Source: Lentisphaerota bacterium (GTDB lineage Bacteria; Verrucomicrobiota; Lentisphaeria; Oligosphaerales; Oligosphaeraceae). From it: a stretch of DNA of 6,168 bases. A program made the translations under genes and the position numbers. Location: contig JAAZKQ010000138.1 of NCBI GenBank assembly GCA_012799755.1, positions 1-6,168 of the forward strand, written 5' to 3'. The notes beneath the pieces are model-generated. The model saw only the letters and a program-made list of their open reading frames with translations. It made no database searches and was not told where the DNA came from. Of this stretch, positions 1-6,168 are shown in pieces; the first letter of the stretch is position 1; each line of letters opens with the position of its first letter.

Positions 1-41
1 CCTGCGTGTGCTTGGGTTTTTCGTTTGCGGGGTCATGTGCC

Positions 42-64
42 GCTGCGGGCTGCAAGCCCACAGC
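42..64. repeat. Inverted repeat (hairpin) in repeat copy 1
   Basis: Arms GCTGCGGGCT (42-51) and AGCCCACAGC (55-64) are separated by the 3-base loop GCA. Nine of ten pairs match; A60 opposite C46 is the single mismatch. In the second copy this position is G, which restores a perfect stem. The stem has no following T-run, so it does not look like a classic intrinsic terminator. Confidence 0.75.
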
Positions 65-115
65 ACGGTTGGCGCCGGCGTGTGCTTGGGTTTTTCGTTT
101 GCGGGGTCATGTGCC

Positions 116-138
116 GCTGCGGGCTGCAAGCCCGCAGC
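116..138. repeat. Perfect 10-bp inverted repeat in repeat copy 2
   Basis: Arms GCTGCGGGCT (116-125) and AGCCCGCAGC (129-138) are perfect reverse complements around a GCA loop. The flanking GT (111-112) and AC (139-140) can add two outer pairs across a 3-base bulge. It is a very stable hairpin on either strand. No T-tract follows, so this is a palindromic extragenic repeat rather than a standard terminator, although it could slow polymerase or protect RNA ends. Confidence 0.85.
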
Positions 139-193
139 ACAGTTGGGAAACAGGCGTGCTTGGTGCCGCAGAACGGACAGGAAACAGGTGCTT

Positions 194-229
194 GTCCACA
201 ATGTCCACCTAGTCCACAATGTCCACAAA
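194..229. repeat. Four tandem 9-bp GTCCACNNN units
   Basis: The units are GTCCACAAT (194-202), GTCCACCTA (203-211), GTCCACAAT (212-220) and GTCCACAAA (221-229). GTCCAC is invariant and the last three bases vary; the 15-mer GTCCACAATGTCCAC occurs twice, at 194 and 212. The complementary strand reads as GTGGAC units. It may be a short-sequence repeat or an array of protein-binding sites. An ATG lies inside it at 219, in frame with lysS, but I do not accept that as the lysS start. Confidence 0.85.
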
Positions 230-261
230 GGTCAGCGCGGGTCCTCCCTCCTGGCAAATTA

Positions 262-290
262 TTAGCGTAACGGCCGACAGCCGCTACATT
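262..290 (+). promoter_or_regulatory. Possible lysS promoter in an AT-rich patch
   Basis: The leader between the repeats and lysS is GC-rich except for about 256-312, where A and T dominate. Within it TTAGCG (262-267) and TACATT (285-290) are spaced by 17 bases and weakly resemble -35 and -10 boxes (3 of 6 and 4 of 6 matches to the sigma-70 consensus). This would leave an untranslated leader of roughly 80 bases. The matches are poor, and the call rests mainly on base composition and position. I saw no riboswitch or T-box-like structure in the rest of 232-377. Confidence 0.22.
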
Positions 291-363
291 ATATGTTTCA
301 TGTTATTGCTTTCACCTAAGCGCAGCGCGAGGCTATGTTCGCGCCGCAGCCCTTCACTTTCGC

Positions 364-369
364 AAGGAA
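364..369 (+). promoter_or_regulatory. lysS ribosome binding site
   Basis: AAGGAA lies 8 bases before the ATG at 378. It decides the start: the same frame is open upstream to an ATG at 219, but that one sits in a repeat, has no such site, and would add 53 residues with no resemblance to LysRS N-termini. Confidence 0.75.
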
Positions 370-377
370 AGACAGCC

Positions 378-1886
378 ATGTCCGATGATCAGATGCCCCG
401 CCCGGAGGAGACAGGTAGCAGCCCTGGGGAAGACATGTTCCTCATCCGCCGTCAGAAAGCTGAAAAAATCGCCCAGAGTGGTAAAAGCCCCTTCGGCCGG
501 GCCGTCAGCGGGCTACAAGACTGCCCGAGTGTCAAAAAGGCTTTCGCCGCCCTGCCTGAAGGCGACACTCTCAAGGCCAAAATCGCCGGTCGTCTCACCG
601 CCAAGCGGGTTATGGGCAAGTCGCTTTTCGCCAACATCAAGGATCAGGACGGCTTCATGCAGCTCTACGTCCAGAAAAATGTCGTTGGCGACGACCGTTA
701 TGAGCAATTCAAAGACTTGGACATCGGCGACATCATCTGCGCCGAGGGCGAGATCTTTGTCACCCGCACCGGCGAAGTCAGCCTTCGCGTCGAGTCTTTC
801 GAACTGCTCAGCAAGGCCCTGCGCCCCCTGCCGGAAAAATGGCACGGCCTCTCCGATACGGAGCAACGCTATCGCCAACGCTATCTTGACCTGATCAGCA
901 ACGACGAGGTTCGTCGCAGCTTCCAGCTGCGCAGCCGTATCATCCAAGAAATGCGCGACTATCTCTGCAAGCGCGGTTTCATGGAAGTGGAAACGCCCAT
1001 GATGCAGCCCCTCGCCGGCGGCGCCGCCGCCCGGCCCTTCAAGACCTACTACAACGCCTTGAACTGCACCATGTATCTGCGCATCGCCACCGAGCTGTAT
1101 CTCAAGCGCCTCATCGTCGGCGGCTATGAAAAAGTCTTCGAAATCGGCCGCAACTTCCGCAACGAAGGCATGGACCGCCGCCATAATCCCGAATTCACTG
1201 TCCTGGAACTCTACGAAGCCTACTCCGACTGCCGCGGCATGATGGCCATCATTGAGGACATGATCTGCCATATCGCCACCGTCGTCTTCGACACCCTCAG
1301 CTTCCCCCGCAAGGACGGCGTGAGCATCAATCTCAGCCGTCCCTGGCGCGTCGTCACCTATCATGATCTCTTGCGCGAAAAAATGGGCGCGGACTGGTTT
1401 GAACTCGACCTCGCCACCATGCGGGACAAGGCCCGCGCCCTCGGTCTGAGCATTCCCGACGCCATGAACGCGCTGGAAATCACCCATGAAGTGTACGACA
1501 AAACCATTGAAAACACACTCATCCAGCCGACTTTCGTCACCCGTCTGCCGGCTTATCTCGTGCCTTTGGCCAAGCATTGCGAGGACAATCCCGAACTGGT
1601 TGATGTCTACGAACTGATCATCAACGGCCAGGAACTCTCGCCCGGCTACTCCGAACTCAATGACCCCATCGAACAACGCGCCCGCTTTGACGAGCAGCTT
1701 ATCGGTCGCGGCGATATCGAAGGCGAAGTCAACCGCATTGACGAGGACTTCCTCACCGCTCTCGAACACGGCATGCCCCCCACCGGCGGTCTCGGCCTCG
1801 GTATTGATCGGCTGGTCATGCTCCTCACCGGTGAGCCATCCATCCGTGATGTCATCCTCTTCCCGCAAATGCGCCCGTTGGCTTAG
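378..1886 (+). CDS. lysS: Lysyl-tRNA synthetase, class II
   Basis: This cytoplasmic enzyme charges tRNA-Lys with lysine using ATP. The product is 502 residues, the usual length for bacterial LysRS. An N-terminal helix (about 20-35, RRQKAEKI) precedes the OB-fold anticodon-binding domain (about 65-145, with GRLTAKRVMGKSLFANIKD). The class II catalytic core follows: motif 1 around 191-211 (GFMEVETPMMQP), the family signature LAGGAAARPF (212-221), motif 2 around 254-275 (FEIGRNFRNEGMDRRHNPEF), E412 and E419 in the YELIINGQE stretch, and motif 3 near the C-terminus (GLGLGIDRLVMLLTG, then RDVILFPQMRP). The OB-fold argues against the shorter paralogue EpmA/PoxA. The start at 378 is supported by AAGGAA just upstream. 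Two small departures from the E. coli-type sequence are Y393 in LPAYLVPLAK, where E. coli has glutamate, and SPGYSELNDP instead of GNGFSELND. The gene looks intact; it is followed after 76 bases by the FHA-MoxR gene on the same strand. Confidence 0.97.
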   Translation: MSDDQMPRPEETGSSPGEDMFLIRRQKAEKIAQSGKSPFGRAVSGLQDCPSVKKAFAALPEGDTLKAKIAGRLTAKRVMGKSLFANIKDQDGFMQLYVQKNVVGDDRYEQFKDLDIGDIICAEGEIFVTRTGEVSLRVESFELLSKALRPLPEKWHGLSDTEQRYRQRYLDLISNDEVRRSFQLRSRIIQEMRDYLCKRGFMEVETPMMQPLAGGAAARPFKTYYNALNCTMYLRIATELYLKRLIVGGYEKVFEIGRNFRNEGMDRRHNPEFTVLELYEAYSDCRGMMAIIEDMICHIATVVFDTLSFPRKDGVSINLSRPWRVVTYHDLLREKMGADWFELDLATMRDKARALGLSIPDAMNALEITHEVYDKTIENTLIQPTFVTRLPAYLVPLAKHCEDNPELVDVYELIINGQELSPGYSELNDPIEQRARFDEQLIGRGDIEGEVNRIDEDFLTALEHGMPPTGGLGLGIDRLVMLLTGEPSIRDVILFPQMRPLA

Positions 1887-1887
1887 C

Positions 1888-1901
1888 CGTTCTTAAGAAC
1901 G
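1888..1901. other. Perfect 14-bp palindrome after lysS
   Basis: CGTTCTTAAGAACG is its own reverse complement and begins two bases after the lysS stop codon. As RNA it could form a 5-bp stem with a TTAA loop, too weak and lacking a T-run for a convincing terminator. As DNA its dyad symmetry suits a dimeric regulator. It is one of the few AT-rich spots in the lysS-moxR gap. Function not known. Confidence 0.5.
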
Positions 1902-1909
1902 TCACTCCG

Positions 1910-1930
1910 CCGCCGCTTCCCGGTCGGCGG
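1910..1930 (+). other. Weak GC stem-loop in the lysS-moxR gap
   Basis: CCGCCG (1910-1915) can pair with CGGCGG (1925-1930) around a 9-base loop; an alternative register uses 1907-1912. There is no T-run after it. It could partly attenuate transcription between lysS and the ATPase gene, but in GC-rich DNA a 6-bp stem is easily chance. Confidence 0.25.
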
Positions 1931-1962
1931 GCCATCCCATCAGCAGCAGAGCAGGATCATCC

Positions 1963-3285
<1,323 letters not shown>

Positions 3286-3305
3286 AAATAGCCGCCGGCA
3301 ACGGC

Positions 3306-3333
3306 GCGGCAGCAGCACGCAGTCGGCTGCCGC
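3306..3333 (+). other. Stem-loop in the gap between moxR and DUF58 genes
   Basis: GCGGCAGC (3306-3313) and GCTGCCGC (3326-3333) form a perfect 8-bp stem with a 12-base loop. The 96-base gap 3286-3381 holds no gene. There is no T-tract, so complete termination is not expected; RNA processing, stabilisation or partial attenuation is possible, and chance is not excluded in such GC-rich sequence. Confidence 0.35.
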
Positions 3334-3367
3334 CGAAGGCCGACGCCCCGGCGCCCTGCCAAGCCCC

Positions 3368-3373
3368 AAGGAG
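3368..3373 (+). promoter_or_regulatory. Strong ribosome binding site choosing a GTG start
   Basis: AAGGAG is the best Shine-Dalgarno match in the window. It lies 8 bases before GTG 3382 but 17 bases before the next in-frame ATG (3391), so spacing favours the GTG and a protein three residues longer. Confidence 0.8.
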
Positions 3374-3381
3374 AAATCACC

Positions 3382-4629
3382 GTGCTGCACATGATATGGC
3401 CAACTCCGCGCGGCTGGGCGATCGGCATCAGTGGTGTGATCTGGCTGCTCGTCGCCATGATCAACCACACGCTCTTCGCCCTGCTCTTCGCTTGGGCGGC
3501 ACTGGCGCTGACACTGGTCAGCTTCTGTTGCGCACTTTTCTCCCTGCAAGGGCTGCACATCAGTCGTGCACCGGCCAGCGACGCCTGCGTCGGCCAAATG
3601 CTTTCCCTGCCCCTGCAGATCGAAAACAGCCGCCGGCGCCGCCGACAACCCCTCGTCATCATCGAAAACCTGCCCTTCACCAATGAGAAGAGCCATTATG
3701 CCGTCCTTCCCCCCATGGCAGGCAAAAGCAGTCGTGTTTTTGACCGCAAGGTCCTCGCAGTGAAGCGTGGCGAGTTCAAGCTCAATCACGTCATCCTCCG
3801 TGGCGGCGATCCGGCCGGGCTCTTCTACCGCGAACGGCGCTTCAAACTCCCGGCGGCGCTGGTCGTTTATCCGCCCATTGAACAGCTGCAAGACCTGCTG
3901 CTACATCAAAACGAGGCCCTTCACACCGCTACCGGCATGCCCCTCAGCGCCGCCGGCAACAGCCAGGACTTCTACGGCGTCCGCGAATACACCCACAGCG
4001 ACGGCATGCGCTACATCCATTGGCGCAGCAGCGCCCGTTGCGGCAAGTTCATGGTCAAGGAGTTCGAGCGCAACGCCGTCATGTCCGTCGCCGTCATCCT
4101 TGATGCGCAGGAACTCGCAGTCAGCGGCGGCGACTGGTCGAACCTCGAATACCTCATCCGCGCGGCAGCCAGCATCTGTCAGTATTGCTCAGAGCTGCAC
4201 TGCAGCTTCGCCTTCGCCGCCGGCGGCAGCAGGCCAATCCTCGTCATGCCCCAACTTGCCGCCGCTGTCAAAGCTGAAGTCATGTACGACCTCGCCACCC
4301 TCCAGCCCGGAAAACAGCAAGTGCAGCAACTCATTGACGAATGGGTCCGTGCCCTGCCCCGCAATACCGTCATCTTCGCCTTGAGCCTCAGTGACAAGAT
4401 GCCCCTGCGCGATACCTTTGAAAGCCTCCAAGAACGCGGCATGGACCTGCGCTGGTATACCGCCCGCAAAAGAGACTTTGAGCCCGCAGACGGCAAAAAA
4501 TCCAAGCCGGCGCGCCGCGGCGGCCGCGACAGCGATGACGACGCCCCAGTGCCTGTCGGCAGCATTCTCACGCCGACCTTTCTCCAGCCGGCCATGGGCA
4601 TCAAACAGGCCTTCAGCAGCTCGAATTAA
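3382..4629 (+). CDS. DUF58 membrane-anchored protein
   Basis: A 415-residue protein. Two hydrophobic segments near the N-terminus (about 12-27 and 30-55) should form a membrane hairpin, leaving the rest largely on one side. A beta-rich middle (about 58-165) is followed by the DUF58 signature at about 197-228: FYGVREY, then HSDGMRYIHW, SSAR and MVKEFE, matching the family pattern of ReY, GD, R-x-IhW, AR and KEFE. The usual G-D pair is S206-D207 here. The following part (about 233-360), starting MSVAVILD, resembles the von Willebrand-like fold reported for this family. The last 45 residues are a charged, low-complexity tail (KKSKPARR, then DSDDD). DUF58 proteins usually partner a MoxR ATPase; the exact role is not established. 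An AAGGAG site supports the GTG start. The next gene begins 18 bases after the stop, pointing to co-transcription. Confidence 0.92.
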   Translation: MLHMIWPTPRGWAIGISGVIWLLVAMINHTLFALLFAWAALALTLVSFCCALFSLQGLHISRAPASDACVGQMLSLPLQIENSRRRRRQPLVIIENLPFTNEKSHYAVLPPMAGKSSRVFDRKVLAVKRGEFKLNHVILRGGDPAGLFYRERRFKLPAALVVYPPIEQLQDLLLHQNEALHTATGMPLSAAGNSQDFYGVREYTHSDGMRYIHWRSSARCGKFMVKEFERNAVMSVAVILDAQELAVSGGDWSNLEYLIRAAASICQYCSELHCSFAFAAGGSRPILVMPQLAAAVKAEVMYDLATLQPGKQQVQQLIDEWVRALPRNTVIFALSLSDKMPLRDTFESLQERGMDLRWYTARKRDFEPADGKKSKPARRGGRDSDDDAPVPVGSILTPTFLQPAMGIKQAFSSSN

Positions 4630-4647
4630 CGTATAAAGCAACGCACT

Positions 4648-6168
4648 ATGGACAACAAGCAGCATGAATTGACTTGGTCTCTGCAAGTCAGTTACCTCGC
4701 CATGTTCCTGGCCGGCATGGCCTGCGGTCTCTGGCAGAAAGGCCACGTCAAGCTCACCGTGGCCCTTCTTGCCGCCGGCCTGCCTCTGTTGCTGCTGTCG
4801 CGCATTCCTTTCCGCTGGTTCCCCGGTTGGTTGCGGCAAATCGGCCAGCTTATCATCGGCGCCCTCGCCTTCGCCTGGATTTACTTCCGCCTGCCCCAGA
4901 CCACGGCAGACATCGCTCTCGTCGAAACCGGCGCCATCATCACCTCAGCGCTGTTTCTCGGCGGTATCCTCCGGGAGCACTCACTCATGGCGCTGATCTG
5001 CATTGTCATGGCGGGCTATGGCGGTCTCACCCCGGGGCGACCGATCTTCTTGCCGAGCTTCCTGGCCACCATCGGCATGGGCATCCTTATCCTCTATCAG
5101 ACGCGCACGCTCATGCTCACCCACCTGGGCAACAAACATCGCGTCCCGCGCATCCCCCACCATATCGGCAACTGGTTCTACCGCGCCGGCCACTTTGTCT
5201 TCGTCTTTCTGCTTGCCTTTATCTTTCTCACCCAACTTCCCCAGAACAAGCGCATCCGCAGCCGCGGCCTTATCCCCGTTTCCTATCATTCCGAAGAAGA
5301 CCTGCTCTTCCCGGAATTGTGGGGCCGCTGGTCCGCCCCCATCCGCCAGATGCTTAGCGACAGCCCAAAGGCCAAGGAGGAAAGCGACGGCACCAAAAAG
5401 CCCACCCCAACTGAAAAAAAATCCCTCGCCGAACTTAAAAACAGCGATTTGCGCTCCTTTGACGCGCGCACCGGCGATGGCAAGGGCGCCAGCATCGGCA
5501 GCGATCTGGTCTTCCGCGCCTACACCCCCGCCAAACTCTATTGGGTCATGCAAATATACGACACCTATAACGGCGAAAAATGGACCCAATCCCGAATCCT
5601 CCTTAGTGGCCGCGGCGGCGCGGACAACTATGAGCCGCGACAGTACGCCGAAGTCGTCCAATCCATCGCCATCGAAAAGCCCCTCTCGCTGCGCCTGCCC
5701 TACGCGCATCGCCTGCAGCAGGCCATGTATCGTGACCAGTCCATCGGCAGCGTCGGCAACCCCACCGCCGCCATACTGCAACGACCGGATGCCGTCAGCC
5801 TCATGCTCAAGACCAAGAACCTCATGGAACCGCCTTGGCACTACCGCGTACAGTCCTGCGTACCGCTGCCGGACCTCCGCCCCGATCCGCGCCCATGGCT
5901 GGAACCCGCCCATAACTTCGGCTGGAACTACCGCGCCCTGCCGCAGCGACTCGTGTCCAAGCGGCTGCGCCAGCTCGCGCTTGACCTCACCGAAAATGCC
6001 CTCACCCCCATGGACAAGGCCAACACCCTCCGCGATTACCTGCGCAACAACTTCCGCTACACCCTCGAACCGGCCCCCATACCGCCGGACCACGAGATCG
6101 TTGACTTCTTTCTCTTCGAGAGCCGCGAAGGCTACTGTCAGCACTTCGCCCAGGCACTCGTCGTACTC
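4648..6168 (+). CDS. TgpA-type transmembrane transglutaminase-like protein (partial, 3' end cut)
   Basis: Open from ATG 4648 to the window edge: 507 residues and no stop, so the C-terminus is missing. About seven hydrophobic segments lie at roughly 13-30, 33-51, 66-81, 87-108, 112-127, 133-151 and 180-197. A charged, lysine-rich linker (about 236-265) follows, then a soluble domain. The transglutaminase-like core begins around 455 (MDKANTLRDYLRNNFRYTLEP); next come DFFLFESREGYCQHFA and a hydrophobic ALVVL stretch. C497 in GYCQHF is the expected catalytic cysteine; the histidine and aspartate of the triad must lie beyond 6168. This architecture (N-terminal membrane bundle, then transglutaminase core) is that of TgpA/DUF3488 proteins, normally encoded next to MoxR and DUF58 genes. 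The domain probably faces the periplasm and may act on cell-wall or envelope protein substrates; this is inference. There is no good Shine-Dalgarno site before 4648, so translation may be coupled to the DUF58 gene. A later start at ATG 4702 would remove part of the first membrane segment. Confidence 0.9.
   Translation, partial: MDNKQHELTWSLQVSYLAMFLAGMACGLWQKGHVKLTVALLAAGLPLLLLSRIPFRWFPGWLRQIGQLIIGALAFAWIYFRLPQTTADIALVETGAIITSALFLGGILREHSLMALICIVMAGYGGLTPGRPIFLPSFLATIGMGILILYQTRTLMLTHLGNKHRVPRIPHHIGNWFYRAGHFVFVFLLAFIFLTQLPQNKRIRSRGLIPVSYHSEEDLLFPELWGRWSAPIRQMLSDSPKAKEESDGTKKPTPTEKKSLAELKNSDLRSFDARTGDGKGASIGSDLVFRAYTPAKLYWVMQIYDTYNGEKWTQSRILLSGRGGADNYEPRQYAEVVQSIAIEKPLSLRLPYAHRLQQAMYRDQSIGSVGNPTAAILQRPDAVSLMLKTKNLMEPPWHYRVQSCVPLPDLRPDPRPWLEPAHNFGWNYRALPQRLVSKRLRQLALDLTENALTPMDKANTLRDYLRNNFRYTLEPAPIPPDHEIVDFFLFESREGYCQHFAQALVVL

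Larger units (their letters stand above)
4..146. repeat. 74-bp tandem direct repeat, two copies
   Basis: Two head-to-tail copies with a 74-base period: the first runs from 4 to 77 and the second starts at 78. The first 56 bases (4-59 against 78-133) are identical. Similarity continues with a few mismatches to about 72/146. Each copy begins with GCGTGTGCTTGGGTTTTTCG and ends in a GC-rich inverted repeat. A shortened, decayed start of a third unit (GCGTGCTTGG) is visible at about 154-163. Short open frames cross the repeat, but they only restate its periodicity and have no protein-like content, so I treat it as non-coding. The left edge of the window may cut further copies. The function is unknown; an extragenic palindromic element of the REP kind is the closest description. 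Confidence 0.9.

Noticed and set aside
4..229. CRISPR-like array
   Set aside because: The repeats are direct tandem copies without unique spacers of regular length; the 9-bp units are contiguous, and no cas genes are present.
6..270. Several overlapping short open frames, on both strands, across the repeats
   Set aside because: Their products simply repeat with the 74-bp period, different frames give equally long products, and none has a ribosome site or recognisable domain.
219..377. Upstream in-frame extension of lysS starting at ATG 219
   Set aside because: It begins inside the 9-bp repeat, adds 53 residues unlike any LysRS N-terminus, and lacks a ribosome site, whereas ATG 378 has AAGGAA in place and gives a normal 502-residue protein.
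513..1868. Long open frame (451 codons) antisense to lysS
   Set aside because: It is codon-aligned with lysS, so its stops would require TTA, CTA or TCA codons in lysS, which this GC-rich gene avoids. The sense frame is an unmistakable LysRS.
1887..1962. Intrinsic terminator after lysS
   Set aside because: The palindrome and GC stem there lack a following T-run, so termination cannot be claimed.
4674..5357. 227-codon plus-strand frame rich in P, R, H and S overlapping the transglutaminase gene
   Set aside because: Its composition is typical of an off-frame reading of GC-rich coding DNA, and the 4648 frame has the real domains.
4981..6144. 387-codon open frame antisense to the transglutaminase gene
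   Set aside because: Same codon-bias artefact; the sense frame stays open for 507 codons with membrane segments and a GYCQHF active-site motif.

Overview
The window shows the plus-strand end of a bacterial, GC-rich chromosome region whose genes strongly prefer codons ending in C or G. It holds a repeat-rich intergenic stretch followed by four genes on one strand: lysyl-tRNA synthetase (lysS), an FHA-MoxR-type AAA+ ATPase, a DUF58 protein, and a membrane transglutaminase-like protein of the TgpA type that runs off the right edge. The organism cannot be named from the sequence alone. The intergenic palindromic repeats, the GTCCACNNN nine-base repeats, the weak start signals and the LysRS motif variants would fit a member of the Planctomycetes-Verrucomicrobia-Lentisphaerae group, but this is a low-confidence inference.

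Layout: bases 1-231 carry no credible gene. They contain a 74-bp direct repeat (two near-identical copies and the beginning of a decayed third), each copy ending in a strong GC hairpin, then four tandem 9-bp GTCCAC-type units. Bases 232-377 are the leader of lysS, with an AT-rich patch that could hold its promoter. lysS (378-1886) is complete. A 76-base gap with a perfect 14-bp palindrome directly after the lysS stop leads to the FHA-MoxR ATPase (1963-3285). A 96-base gap with a GC hairpin leads to the DUF58 gene (3382-4629, GTG start), and 18 bases later the transglutaminase-like gene begins (4648 to beyond 6168).

How the genes work together: MoxR ATPase + DUF58 + transglutaminase-like membrane protein is a recurrent bacterial gene set. 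In the general model the AAA+ ATPase acts as a chaperone-like remodeller, and the DUF58 and transglutaminase proteins sit at the cell envelope; the substrate is generally not known. What stands out here is the FHA phosphothreonine-reading domain fused to the front of the ATPase. It retains its key binding residues and suggests that the envelope module is governed by Ser/Thr phosphorylation. lysS is probably just an upstream housekeeping neighbour, though it might share transcription with the module.
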